DNA of 64,000 bases from Achromobacter pestifer (GCF_013267355.1 NZ_CP053985.1:7021907-7085906), one strand, 5' to 3'; shown: positions 1 to 8,611, numbered from the stretch's first letter. The notes: generated from the sequence alone by a model not told the origin. Translations and numbers: made by a program.

Positions 1-1
1 C

Positions 2-736
2 GCAAGCGGTGGCAATGCCCTCCCTTTGATTGAAATATTGAAGACGAGCATTGTTGACGGCAAAACCAACGAACGCATTGAAGGCATCGTAGGGAATAAC
101 TTTTCCTCGTACGTGCGGGATTATGACTTCAGCGTGCTGCTGCTGGAACACACCAAGAATCAGCCCGGGTTCAGCACTCCAGAAAATTTTGGGGACCTGC
201 ATGGGAAGCTGTTCAAGTGCTTCGTGAATTCAAGCACTTACAAGGATCACTTCAGCAAACCGCCCGTCATATGCCTGAGCGTATCGAGCAGCAAGACCTA
301 TCATCGGACTGAAAACCAGCACCCTGTCTTGGGCGTTGAATACCAGCAAGATGAATATTCCCTGACTGACGAATATTTCAAAAAAATGGGAATGAAGGTT
401 CGCTACTTCATGCCGCCGAACAGTGCGGCGCCGTTGGCCTTCTACCATTCCGGTGATTTGCTGGGTGATTACACCAATCTTGAGCTGATCAGCACCATCA
501 GCACGATGGACACCTTCCAGAAGATTTACCGGCCAGAGATCTACAACGCGAATTCCGCGGCAGGAAAATCCTATCAGCCCAGCTTGAATCACCAGGATTA
601 TTCGCTAACCCGGATTGTCTACGATCGAGAGGAACGTAGCCAGCTGGCTATTGAGCAGGGACGGTTTGTCGAGGAACACTTCATCAAACCATACCAAGCG
701 ATTCTTGAGCAGTGGTCCGCCAACTACCCTCTTTGA
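2..736 (+). CDS. mesX: MesX-like DUF1852 protein, partial (5' end outside window)
   Basis: The frame is open to the left edge of the window, so the TTG at 26 is probably an internal codon and the N-terminus (about 80 residues, judging from the usual 320 or so of the family) is missing. The protein is recognised as DUF1852 by overall sequence feel and above all by its direct position upstream of a MesD-type methionine synthase. In the literature on core methionine synthases, MesD needs a DUF1852 partner and oxygen for activity, so this protein is thought to be an oxygenase-like methyl-donor supplier; its chemistry is not settled. The gene ends 27 bases before mesD, which suggests one transcript. 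Its G+C looks lower than that of the genes after 2.5 kb. Family assignment fairly sure, mechanism unknown. Confidence 0.78.
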   Translation, partial: ASGGNALPLIEILKTSIVDGKTNERIEGIVGNNFSSYVRDYDFSVLLLEHTKNQPGFSTPENFGDLHGKLFKCFVNSSTYKDHFSKPPVICLSVSSSKTYHRTENQHPVLGVEYQQDEYSLTDEYFKKMGMKVRYFMPPNSAAPLAFYHSGDLLGDYTNLELISTISTMDTFQKIYRPEIYNANSAAGKSYQPSLNHQDYSLTRIVYDREERSQLAIEQGRFVEEHFIKPYQAILEQWSANYPL

Positions 737-763
737 CCAATCAAAAGCACCAAGGCATCTATC

Positions 764-1792
764 GTGAAAAAATTGCTACCCACTTCCACTGCCGGCAGCT
801 TGCCTAAACCTTCCTGGCTCGCAGAGCCCGAAAAACTCTGGTCGCCCTGGAAATTGCAGGACGAGGGCTTGACCGAGGGCAAGCAGGATGCGCTGCGCTT
901 GTCTCTGCAGGAACAGCAGCACGCAGGTATCGATATCGTCAGTGATGGCGAACAAACGCGTCAGCATTTCGTGACGACGTTTATCGAGCATCTGGACGGC
1001 GTTGATTTCGAGAACCGCAAGACCGTCAGAATCCGTGATCGCTACGATGCGAGCGTGCCGACGGTCGTGGGTGCCGTGGCCCGCCGCAAGCCGGTGTTTG
1101 TCGAGGATGCCAAGTTCTTGCGCCAGCAGACCAAGCAACCGATCAAATGGGCTTTGCCCGGTCCCATGACGATGATCGATACGCTATATGACAGCCACTA
1201 TCAAAGCCGCGAAAAACTGGCGTGGGAATTCGCCAAGATTCTCAATCAGGAAGCCAAGGAATTGGAGGCCGCGGGTGTCGATATCATCCAGTTCGACGAG
1301 CCCGCCTTCAACGTGTTCTTTGACGAGGTGAATGATTGGGGCGTTGCCACGCTGGAAAGAGCCATCGAAGGGCTCAAGTGTGAAACCGCCGTCCACATCT
1401 GCTATGGCTACGGCATCAAAGCCAATACGGATTGGAAGAAGACGCTGGGATCAGAGTGGCGGCAATACGAAGAAGCTTTTCCCAAGCTGCAAAAATCCAG
1501 TATCGACATCATCTCGCTGGAATGCCACAACTCTCGCGTTCCCATGGATCTGATCGAGCTGATTCGGGGCAAGAAAGTGATGGTAGGCGCCATTGACGTG
1601 GCGACCGACACCATTGAAACCCCCGAGGAAGTCGCCAACACCCTGCGCAAGGCGTTGCAGTTTGTAGACGCCGATAAGCTCTATCCTTGCACCAACTGCG
1701 GCATGGCGCCCTTGTCCCGTGGCGTCGCGAGAGGCAAGCTGAGCGCCTTGAGCGCCGGCGCGGAAATCGTCCGCAAGGAACTCTCGAACTGA
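764..1792 (+). CDS. mesD: Folate-independent core methionine synthase MesD
   Basis: A 342-residue protein with only the C-terminal MetE-type catalytic barrel, lacking the folate-binding half of MetE. Expected zinc/homocysteine ligands are visible: H211 and C213 (HICYG), E253 (SLECH) and C312 (TNCGMAP). The STAGSLPKPSW start is typical of the MesD group. The start is a GTG at 764, preceded by AAGG about nine bases upstream. MesD transfers a methyl group to homocysteine to give methionine without methyltetrahydrofolate or cobalamin, and depends on the DUF1852 protein encoded just upstream and on oxygen. The downstream flavin reductase at 1867 may supply reduced flavin to that partner (inference). 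A generic MetE-like annotation would be the alternative, but length and neighbour favour MesD. Confidence 0.88.
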   Translation: MKKLLPTSTAGSLPKPSWLAEPEKLWSPWKLQDEGLTEGKQDALRLSLQEQQHAGIDIVSDGEQTRQHFVTTFIEHLDGVDFENRKTVRIRDRYDASVPTVVGAVARRKPVFVEDAKFLRQQTKQPIKWALPGPMTMIDTLYDSHYQSREKLAWEFAKILNQEAKELEAAGVDIIQFDEPAFNVFFDEVNDWGVATLERAIEGLKCETAVHICYGYGIKANTDWKKTLGSEWRQYEEAFPKLQKSSIDIISLECHNSRVPMDLIELIRGKKVMVGAIDVATDTIETPEEVANTLRKALQFVDADKLYPCTNCGMAPLSRGVARGKLSALSAGAEIVRKELSN

Positions 1793-1808
1793 TCCCCAGG
1801 CGGGAAAT

Positions 1809-1835
1809 GGTCGTCGCGAGCGGTTCGCGACGACC
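1809..1835 (+). terminator. Perfect 11-bp hairpin between mesD and the flavin reductase
   Basis: GGTCGTCGCGA (1809-1819) and TCGCGACGACC (1825-1835) form an 11-bp perfect stem with a five-base loop, 17 bases after the mesD stop and 32 before the next ATG. No T-run follows, so this may be a partial terminator, an RNA stability element or a processing site rather than a full stop. Confidence 0.5.
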
Positions 1836-1866
1836 CCGCACGGACTGCACCCAGTATCTAACCCCC

Positions 1867-2376
1867 ATGTCACTTTCCAGTACTGCGATCGAGCCCAGGC
1901 GCTTTCGCGAAGCGCTCGGACACTACGCGTCCGGCATCACGGTGATTACATCGCAGATCGAAGGCGAGCCGATAGGCTTCACCTGCCAGTCGTTCCATAG
2001 CGTTTCAATGAATCCGCCGCTGGTGTCGTTCAACGTGATGTGCAGTTCCGCCAGCTATCCCAAAATTCGCAGCGCGGGTCGATTCGTGGTCAATATCCTG
2101 TCGGATGAGCAGGTCAGGATTTCCAACCAATTCGCTCAGCGAGGCACGGACAAGTGGCACGGAGTCGAGTGGCGGGAATCGCCGCTAGGGAATCCGATCA
2201 TTGCCGGCAGCCTGCACTGGCTTGATTGCGAGATTCATGCCGAACACGCTGCAGGTGACCATCTGATCGTGATTGGCGAAGTAAAAGCCTTAGATCTGCA
2301 AGAAACTGCTTCCACGCAGCCATTGCTGTATTTCAAGGGCCAGTATCGCAACATCGCCGCGCACCGCGCGGTTTGA
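1867..2376 (+). CDS. Flavin reductase family protein (FMN-binding split barrel)
   Basis: The 169-residue product matches the flavin reductase-like family in length and pattern: the N-terminal RFREALGHYASGITVIT stretch, the GFTCQSFHSVSMNPPLVSFN core and the C-terminal LLYFKGQYR. Such enzymes use NAD(P)H to reduce FMN or FAD for a separate oxygenase. The ATG at 1867 is chosen because it gives the canonical N-terminus; the frame stays open further upstream, but that stretch overlaps mesD and reads as basic nonsense. No good ribosome-binding site is visible, so translation may be weak or coupled. Being third after mesX-mesD, it is a plausible reductant source for MesX (inference). It could instead serve an unrelated monooxygenase elsewhere. 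Confidence 0.82.
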   Translation: MSLSSTAIEPRRFREALGHYASGITVITSQIEGEPIGFTCQSFHSVSMNPPLVSFNVMCSSASYPKIRSAGRFVVNILSDEQVRISNQFAQRGTDKWHGVEWRESPLGNPIIAGSLHWLDCEIHAEHAAGDHLIVIGEVKALDLQETASTQPLLYFKGQYRNIAAHRAV

Positions 2377-2395
2377 GGGTTGACCTCCACTGCCT

Positions 2396-2439
2396 GGCCG
2401 GATCGAAGAGGACCGGCACCGATTCCAAGCGATCCGGCC
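2396..2439 (+). terminator. Hairpin after the flavin reductase
   Basis: GGCCGGATCG (2396-2405) pairs perfectly with CGATCCGGCC (2430-2439) across a 24-base loop. It lies between the reductase stop and the Fur box, where the operon should end. No U-tract, so Rho-independent activity is uncertain. Confidence 0.4.
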
Positions 2440-2468
2440 TCTTGCCGGCGCATCGCCACTCACTTTAG

Positions 2469-2487
2469 AATGCGGATGATTCTCATT
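2469..2487 (-). promoter_or_regulatory. Fur box upstream of the ECF sigma gene
   Basis: Read on the minus strand the site is AATGAGAATCATCCGCATT, which differs at two positions from the symmetric Fur-type sequence AATGAGAATCATTCTCATT. It lies 49 bases before the sigma-factor start, the usual place for iron repression of fecI-type genes. Expected consequence (established for such operons): repression by Fe-Fur when iron is plentiful. Confidence 0.78.
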
Positions 2488-2536
2488 TTTCCCGGGCGCC
2501 GGTTTCCTCCTGGCCCGCGACGAGCCGGAGGGCCGC

Positions 2537-3043
2537 ATGTCCGCGACCGAGTTTGCAGTGCCGCCGCAGGGCATCGATGCCCTATACGCGAATCACCACG
2601 GCTGGCTGAAGGGATGGCTGCGGCGGCGGCTCGGTAATTCTTCGGATGCGGCCGATCTCGCGCACGACACATTCTTGCGTCTGCTGGTCCGGGGCGAGAC
2701 CGTTGCGGTGCGCGAACCGCGCGCGCTGCTGACCACGGTGGCGCAGGGCGTGGTGTCCAATTTCATGCGGCGCCGCAGGATCGAAGAGGCCTATCTGGCC
2801 AGCCTGGCCAACCTGCCGGAGCGGGAAGCGCCTGGCCCCGAGACGCGCGCCATCCTGCTTGAGACGCTGATCGAACTGGACCGCCGCCTGGATACGCTGG
2901 CCGCCCCGGTACGCCAGGCATTCCTGCTCTCCCAGCTTGAAGGCATGAAGCAGGCGGACATTGCCACGACGTTGAACGTTTCCCTCGCCACCGTGCAGCG
3001 CCATATCGCGAAAGCGGCGCACCTGTGCTTTTTCGGCGCCTGA
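2537..3043 (+). CDS. FecI-like ECF sigma-70 factor
   Basis: A 168-residue ECF sigma factor of the iron-starvation class. Region 2 is seen as ALYANHHGWLKGWLRRRLGN with the DAADLAHDTFLRLL helix at about residues 35-50. Region 4 is the C-terminal helix-turn-helix, with GMKQADIATTLNVSLATVQRHI near residues 134-155. The start is set by GGAGGG four bases before ATG 2537. It is followed by a fecR gene and a TonB-receptor gene, the classical cell-surface-signalling order, and preceded by a strong Fur box. Its normal target is the receptor gene promoter. Because the receptor here is broken, the regulator may now lack its own signal input or answer to another receptor. Confidence 0.88.
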   Translation: MSATEFAVPPQGIDALYANHHGWLKGWLRRRLGNSSDAADLAHDTFLRLLVRGETVAVREPRALLTTVAQGVVSNFMRRRRIEEAYLASLANLPEREAPGPETRAILLETLIELDRRLDTLAAPVRQAFLLSQLEGMKQADIATTLNVSLATVQRHIAKAAHLCFFGA

Positions 3044-3080
3044 GCATCGGCCTCCTCCTGCGGCCGCGACCGACACCGCC

Positions 3081-4106
3081 ATGCCCCTCTCGTCCACGGA
3101 TCCGAGCCCGACCGTGTTCCCCCAGCTGGACGGCCCGCCGCTGCCCGCGAGCGTCAGCCTGCGCGCCGTGGAATGGCTGGTCGCGCTGCAAGCCGCCGAT
3201 GCCAGCAACGCCACGCGCGAGGCCTGCCAGCGCTGGCGCCAGGCGCACCCCGACCATGAGCGCGCCTGGCGGCACATCGAGACCTTCGGCCAGCAACTGC
3301 GGGAATTGAACACGCCGCTCGCGCGCGGCACGCTGGCGCATGAGGACCGCAGCGGCCGGGCGCGCCGCCGGGCGGTCAAGACGCTGGCCCTGGCCCTGTT
3401 CGCCGGCGGCGGCGGCTGGCTGGCGCGCGACAAGCTGCGGCGCGGCTGGCAGGACTGGCAGGCCGACTACCACACGCATGCCGGCGAGCGCCTGGGTATC
3501 ACGCTGGCCGACGCCAGCCGCATCGACCTGGACACCGGCAGCGCCATCGATGTGCGCTTCGACGGCGCGCAGCGCCTGGTGCGGCTGCTGCACGGCCAGA
3601 TCCTCGTCACCACCGCCTCCGATCCGGCCTCCCCTATCGCACGCCCGTTCGTGGTGGAAACAGCCCAGGGCCGCGTGCGCGCGCTGGGCACCCGTTACAG
3701 CGTGCGCCAGTTGCCCGATCGCAGTCACGTCGTGGTGTTCGAAGGCGCGGTGGAGATCCGCCCCGATCTCCAGGCGGACGCACCGCGGCTGATCCAGGCG
3801 GGCGCGCAGGCCTCGTTCACCCGCGACGCCGTCAGCCCCGCCCAGCCTGCGGGCCCGCGCGACGCATCATGGTCCGTGGGCATGCTGGTCGCGCAGGACA
3901 TGCCGCTGGCCGAGTTCATCGCGGAACTTGCGCGGTACGTCCCCGGCCGGCTGGCCTGCGATGCCGATGCCGGCCGCTTGAAGGTTTCCGGCATCTATCC
4001 GCTGGACAACACCGATCGGGTGCTCGACATGCTGCGCCGCACGCTTCCCATCGAAGTGGACCGATTGACGCGATATTGGATCACCGTGCGCCTGCGCGCC
4101 GCCTAG
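3081..4106 (+). CDS. FecR-family anti-sigma regulator
   Basis: A 341-residue FecR protein. The cytoplasmic N-terminal DUF4880-type part contains the conserved WxxxL...AC.RWRQAHPDHERAW block (about residues 27-56). One membrane segment follows (TLALALFAGGGGWLA, about 100-115), then the periplasmic FecR core (GERLGITLADASRIDLDTGS, ALGTRYSVRQ, VVVFEGAVEI) and a C-terminal DUF4974-like region with KVSGIYPLDNTDRVLDML. FecR carries the signal from the TonB receptor's N-terminal domain to the sigma factor. It begins 37 bases after the sigma gene and is surely co-transcribed. Length is normal and no defect is visible. Confidence 0.87.
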   Translation: MPLSSTDPSPTVFPQLDGPPLPASVSLRAVEWLVALQAADASNATREACQRWRQAHPDHERAWRHIETFGQQLRELNTPLARGTLAHEDRSGRARRRAVKTLALALFAGGGGWLARDKLRRGWQDWQADYHTHAGERLGITLADASRIDLDTGSAIDVRFDGAQRLVRLLHGQILVTTASDPASPIARPFVVETAQGRVRALGTRYSVRQLPDRSHVVVFEGAVEIRPDLQADAPRLIQAGAQASFTRDAVSPAQPAGPRDASWSVGMLVAQDMPLAEFIAELARYVPGRLACDADAGRLKVSGIYPLDNTDRVLDMLRRTLPIEVDRLTRYWITVRLRAA

Positions 4107-4154
4107 CGCCGCAGCGCGCAAAACCATCTGTCTGGATTCTTTTCGGGCAAACGT

Positions 4155-4221
4155 GAGGGGTTTCCGATTTTCAAGTGGCAAACCTAGTAGAAGCCACACT
4201 TTTCACCGGAAACCGGACCTC
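4155..4221 (+). promoter_or_regulatory. Nested inverted repeats in the receptor 5' leader
   Basis: GAGG-GGTTTCCG (4155-4166) can pair with CGGAAACC (4207-4214) and CCTC (4218-4221); inside, GTGG (4175-4178) can pair with CCAC (4194-4197). The fold ends three bases before the receptor ATG at 4224, so it would cover the ribosome-binding region. It could be an RNA control element or, at DNA level, part of a sigma-factor-dependent promoter region. Function is inference. Confidence 0.35.
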
Positions 4222-4223
4222 TC

Positions 4224-5501
4224 ATGGACTACCGCCTGTACCAGCGCGCCGCGCGCCTCATCACACGCAACACCCTGGCGCTGGCCGCTAGCCGCGCCTT
4301 CTGGCTCACGGCGACGGGCATCGCCTTGGGCGCCGGCGCGCACCCCGTCCAGGCACAGCCCAGCGCCAGAGCCTACGCCATCCCCGCCGGCACGTTGGAA
4401 AGCGCGCTGACCCGCTATGCGCTCGAAAGCGGGCTGATGCTGTCCTACTCCGCAAGCGATATCGCGGACAAGCGCAGTTCCGGCCTGCAAGGCAGCTTCG
4501 AGGCGTCGGAGGCGTTGGCCAGGCTGCTGGCGGGCACGGGGCTGGCGGCCCGGCTACAGCCGAATGGCGGCTACGTGCTGCGGCCCCTGCCCGGCGGGCA
4601 GGCAGGCCAGGAGTCCGCGCAGACCTTGCCCGCGATCACGGTCGCGGGCGTCCACGAGGAATCCGCCTCCGGCCCGGTGCAAGGATTCGTCGCCCATCGC
4701 AGCGCCACCGCCACCAAGACCGACACGGCGCTGCACGAAACGCCCCAGTCCGTATCGGTGATTCCGCGCGACCAAGTCGTCGCGCAGGCGGCGGACTCGC
4801 TGGACCAGGCGCTGGGCTACACCGCCAGCGTCATGTCGCTGGAAGGCGGCGCGCTCAGGCACATAGGCACCCGCTTCACGGTCCGCGGCTTCAACATCAC
4901 GGGCGCGGCCCCGCTGTATCTGAACGGCACCAAGTTCCCCATCAACTCGCTCAGCGGCGCAATCGAGCCCTACAACTTCGAGCGCATCGAACTGCTCAAG
5001 GGGCCGGCCTCGATCCTGTATGGCCAGGCCGCGCCGGGCGGGATCATCAACCTGGTCAGCAAGCGCCCCACGGCGGAACCCCTGCGCGAGTTCGAACTGC
5101 AGACAGGCAGCTGGAACAAGAAACAGATCGCCATGGACCTGGGCGGCCCGGTGACAGAGGACGGAAATGTGCGCTACCGCCTCACCGGCCTGGCGCGCGA
5201 CAGCGACACCATGATCGATTACATCAACAATGACCGTACCTCGCTGGCCGGCGCGCTGGAGTGGCAGATCAGCGACGCCACCTTGATCACGCTGCTGGCC
5301 AGCTACAGCCGGACCGACAGCCCCTACGATTCAGGCAAACCGCTGGAAGGCACGTTGCTATCCAACCCCAACGGCCCGATATCGCGCTCACGCTTCGTCG
5401 GCGAACCCGGCTTCGACCGATATGTCGTGAAGGGCACGACCGTGGGCTACCTGTCACTCGCTACAGCGATGGCACGAAGAACAACGAATAGTCCGTCTTG
5501 A
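4224..5501 (+). pseudogene. TonB-dependent siderophore receptor with STN domain, truncated
   Basis: The product has a long signal peptide ending near AHPVQAQ (about residue 47). Next comes a secretin/TonB N-terminal (STN) signalling domain (about 50-115, IPAGTLESALTRYALESG), a TonB-box-like ITV near 140, and the plug with RGFNITGAAPLYLNG and the RIELLKGPASILYGQ...GGIINLVSKRP motif. Only the first barrel strands follow. Homology-like sequence stops around VGYL (near position 5452), after which the frame reads unrelated residues to a stop at 5501. Complete receptors of this type are about 800 residues; this one is 425. The missing barrel half is not found downstream. It is the partner of the sigma/FecR genes before it and cannot form a working transporter. 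The 3' end overlaps the end of the inverted NTPase gene, which marks the junction. Confidence 0.85.
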
Positions 5502-7429
5502 ATGATGGGCTTCGTCTGCTCAACGAGCCAACTTTTGGCGAACTGCATTGCGCTGCCGACATCTTCTCGCAGAAGCGCTTCTTCGATTTCGAGGCATGGC
5601 CACCAAGCCGACTCTCTTGCAGAGGGATGTGCGCAGACAATTTGTAGCAACCTGGGCGGAACAGCAGAAGGATTACCGCGTATCAGGTTGAAAGCCGAAT
5701 TTCGGAGATCCTGTAGAAGTTCAGCGCCGGCGGGTTCCTCGGACACCATGTCAACGACGCCTTGAAGCAGGTTGATGCCGTCCGTGGACCATGGATCTGA
5801 GCGCAATCTCAGGTGAGCAAGCTTGGCGGCATGTCCTAGCGAGTCCGAGTCGATCGCACCTATCAACTCGAATGCCTGGTCCAGGAGACTGCGGCGTAGA
5901 TTTGAGCCCGAGCCTCTGGCATTGAAGCGTTCCAGGCACCATTGGACAAATTTTCTCGGTGAGGCCAGACGCACCTGCATCGCGGCCTCTGCGAGGCATT
6001 CATCCCGCGACTTCAGCGACAGGCTGAGATCCGGCACATGCGACCCCTCTCTTTTGGACGCATCCGCGGACGACGCCCTGTCGTAAAAGTCGAACACCGC
6101 CAGACGCGCGCTATCGAGATGAGAAGGATCCCTTGCTTCGAGATCCGCAATGAGATGATCGCGAACCTTTTCGTGCATGTCGTACACGTCAGGCGATGCC
6201 TGCCGGAATATGACTTCCTGAAATACGTCGCTTGCCAGGTAGCCGTCAAATGCAGGCATCCTCTGCGAGATGAGGAACTCCCAGAGCTCCCTTCTGATGT
6301 GTGTTGGTACCGCAAGCGTGCGCAATACGTTTCGCATCCCTGGATCCAGGTGATCGAAGAACCGGTCCAGGATCTCGCGGTGAGTGCGTGGAACATCCGG
6401 TGCCGTGACGGCTGCGCCCGCCAGCTGACGCATCTGGCAGTACCGGATTCCGACGGCAAGCGACAGAGGATGGCCCTCTGCTGCGTCTTTCAATGCCTTC
6501 CGGACATCGGATGCATCGATCCGTCCTGCATCCAGCATGGCATCAACTGCGCCCCGACCCAGGGCATCCAGGGGCACGCTGACGATCCATGGCGCCCATG
6601 TAGGATCAATATCCTTCCATGCAACCCGTCGCCTGCCTGCAATGACAAAGAGACAGCCCTTCGCTTCCTCTGCAAAGCGGCGCAGCCAGTTGTCTCCACC
6701 AAGATCGGAGATGGCGCCGCCCGCCGGACGATCGCGCCACAATGCCTCGTAGGTGTCAAAAATGAGCACTGGCCTGCGCTGCGGGTGGTCACGCAAGAAG
6801 GCGGCTATGTCATAGCCAAGGAACATCGGCAAGGAATCTGCCACTTTCTGTGCGCCGATCTCATTGAGCTGCTCCAGGACGTCCACGCCCCGGGTTCGGT
6901 ACCAAGCAGATACTTTATTCGACAGCCGAGCGAGCAGTGACACCGCCAGCCCTGCGCCTGGCATGTAATCGGCTGCTTCTACCCCGATGTCGACCAACTC
7001 ACCGAAGATACTGTCTTCCTTGAACCGGAATAGCTCTGGGTAGTCCTTGGTCAGATCCCGACCCGGCCGGGTCAACGCGAAGTGGCGAGCGAACGCCATA
7101 TCGAAGGCATGCGTTGCCACCCTCGCTGCGCGCAACTGGTTTCGAACAGTGAACAGTCCATCGACAGCGTCGCGATGGCTCGTGATCGCCATGTCCAGGC
7201 GCACCAGGGGACGTGTAGAACAATCTGGGTCCGAAAGCCGCCGCGCAAAACGGTCCAGCAGCGTGGTCTTGCCCTGGCCCCCGACACCATACATGGATAG
7301 AACCTGATAATCCATGTTTGGCATGGCGGGCCAGAGCAGGTTCTCGAACACCTGCAACTCGCCCTCTCGCCCCACAAACGGCAAGTTTCTTAAGCGGCTT
7401 GGCAGGGTATGGGAAGGCGCTGGACACAT
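5447..7429 (-). CDS. STAND-type NTPase (NB-ARC-like), possible defence ATPase
   Basis: A 660-residue protein. After a short N-terminus with LPFVGRE (residues 16-22, the usual entry to STAND modules), it shows Walker A GVGGQGKTT (48-56), Walker B VLIFDTYE with D225 and E228, an arginine-rich sensor-like AGRRR (about 264-268) and a GHPLSL motif (319-324). A winged-helix-like region (about 350-440) and a helical, TPR-like C-terminal part follow. No catalytic effector domain is present at the N-terminus, and an in-frame stop lies five codons upstream of the ATG. The stop codon at 5447-5449 sits at the junction with the broken receptor, so the C-terminus may be cut short too. G+C looks lower than in the flanks. 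STAND proteins often sense phage or stress signals; that role here is only a guess. Confidence 0.72.
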   Translation of the reverse strand: MCPAPSHTLPSRLRNLPFVGREGELQVFENLLWPAMPNMDYQVLSMYGVGGQGKTTLLDRFARRLSDPDCSTRPLVRLDMAITSHRDAVDGLFTVRNQLRAARVATHAFDMAFARHFALTRPGRDLTKDYPELFRFKEDSIFGELVDIGVEAADYMPGAGLAVSLLARLSNKVSAWYRTRGVDVLEQLNEIGAQKVADSLPMFLGYDIAAFLRDHPQRRPVLIFDTYEALWRDRPAGGAISDLGGDNWLRRFAEEAKGCLFVIAGRRRVAWKDIDPTWAPWIVSVPLDALGRGAVDAMLDAGRIDASDVRKALKDAAEGHPLSLAVGIRYCQMRQLAGAAVTAPDVPRTHREILDRFFDHLDPGMRNVLRTLAVPTHIRRELWEFLISQRMPAFDGYLASDVFQEVIFRQASPDVYDMHEKVRDHLIADLEARDPSHLDSARLAVFDFYDRASSADASKREGSHVPDLSLSLKSRDECLAEAAMQVRLASPRKFVQWCLERFNARGSGSNLRRSLLDQAFELIGAIDSDSLGHAAKLAHLRLRSDPWSTDGINLLQGVVDMVSEEPAGAELLQDLRNSAFNLIRGNPSAVPPRLLQIVCAHPSARESAWWPCLEIEEALLREDVGSAMQFAKSWLVEQTKPIIQDGLFVVLRAIAVASDR

Positions 7430-7509
7430 TGGGACGACGCGTCAAGGTTGACTTAGGGGAGCTTCACAAACCTGGCTGCACGCTGTCAAGTCGCCGCGGA
7501 TTCCACCTG

Positions 7510-8550
7510 CTACTTTTTTCCTCCCCCAAAAGGATGAAGTATTGCCTGGCTTGGGTCGAAACCAGGCGTTGATGATTCCACTTCGGCCAATGGCCCGACC
7601 GCAATCGCGATCTTTCCCCGCACTCCGTGGTTGGGACTCTCCAGCCGCGCATGCGCAATCGGAATCTCGGCAAGCGCATAAACAGCGCCCACGTGCGGCC
7701 GCAGCTGGCCGCGCGCCACCAGCGCGCTCAACTCGTCGAGCTTGCCGCGGTTCTGCCGCGTGAACACGAAGTGGTAACTCGCGTTCTTGCCCCAGGCCTG
7801 GATCAGGTTTTGCGGCTGGGCTAGGTCCACGATGGAGACGAGCCGCCCCAGCTGCGCAAGCGCATCGGGGCTGCGCGCAAGCGTGTTGCCGCCGATGGTG
7901 TCGAATACGACATCGACGCCGCGCCCCCCCGTCTCCCGCATGACGGCGTCGACGTAGTCTTCCTTTTCATAGTCGATGACCACATCGGCGCCCATGCTGC
8001 GCGCGAACTCGGCGTTGGCGGCGCGCACGGTCGTGTACACCTGTGCTCCGATGGCCTTCGCCAGCTGGATCGCAACATGGCCGACGCCGCCCGCGCCGCC
8101 GTGCACCAGGATGCTCTCCCCGACTCTCAGCCCCGCGCGTACGACCAGCGCTTCCCACGCCGTGCCGCCGACCAGGCTCAGGCTTGCCGCCTCAAGATGG
8201 CTGAGCGCGGGCGGCTTCTTCCCGACGATGCCTTCGGCGGCGGCGTGGTACTCGGCATAGCTGCCCGGCCCATCGAAGATTTGCGGGGTGTACCAGACTT
8301 CGTCGCCAGCAGCGAAAGCGGTCACGCCCGGCCCGACGGCTTCGACCACGCCCGAAACGTCGTGCCCGGTAATGGCCGGCAACGGCACCAGTTCGGAATA
8401 ATCGCCGCGCCGGACCTGGTAATCCAGGGGATTGATCGAGGTTGCGTGTACCCGGACCAGGACTTGTCCCGCCTGCGGCACAGGCTTGGGCAGGTCGCGG
8501 AGTTCGAACGATTCCGGGCCGCCAAATGATTGGAGTGTCATCGCTTTCAT
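7510..8550 (-). CDS. MDR-superfamily NADPH:quinone oxidoreductase-like protein
   Basis: A 346-residue medium-chain reductase of the zinc-independent quinone-oxidoreductase type. It has the GroES-like N-terminal domain ([32 protein letters not shown]) and a Rossmann domain with [16 protein letters not shown] (about 153-168) for NADPH. The [16 protein letters not shown] stretch is the usual C-terminal end of the family; here about 28 further residues follow, ending GGGKK, close to the presumed foreign block. It lies 61 bases downstream of an arsR-type gene, and the gap carries a palindrome matching the one before arsR. Control by that repressor is therefore likely. Probable role: quinone, enal or electrophile detoxification; substrate unknown. 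Confidence 0.85.
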   Translation of the reverse strand: MKAMTLQSFGGPESFELRDLPKPVPQAGQVLVRVHATSINPLDYQVRRGDYSELVPLPAITGHDVSGVVEAVGPGVTAFAAGDEVWYTPQIFDGPGSYAEYHAAAEGIVGKKPPALSHLEAASLSLVGGTAWEALVVRAGLRVGESILVHGGAGGVGHVAIQLAKAIGAQVYTTVRAANAEFARSMGADVVIDYEKEDYVDAVMRETGGRGVDVVFDTIGGNTLARSPDALAQLGRLVSIVDLAQPQNLIQAWGKNASYHFVFTRQNRGKLDELSALVARGQLRPHVGAVYALAEIPIAHARLESPNHGVRGKIAIAVGPLAEVESSTPGFDPSQAILHPFGGGKK

Positions 8551-8576
8551 GGTTTTCCTTGATTCGAAAAATAGGG

Positions 8577-8596
8577 ATATCGGGAAATACCGATAT
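8577..8596. promoter_or_regulatory. Predicted ArsR operator upstream of the oxidoreductase gene
   Basis: ATATCGGGAAATACCGATAT has seven-base arms (ATATCGG/CCGATAT) around a six-base centre and differs at only two central positions from the site at 8924-8943. It lies 27 bases before the oxidoreductase start. Confidence 0.68.
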
Positions 8597-8611
8597 TTAC
8601 CGGCAAAAAAA

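Noticed and set aside
5440..7600. Insertion sequence or transposon around the NTPase gene
   Set aside because: No transposase, no terminal inverted repeats and no target duplication could be found at the junctions.
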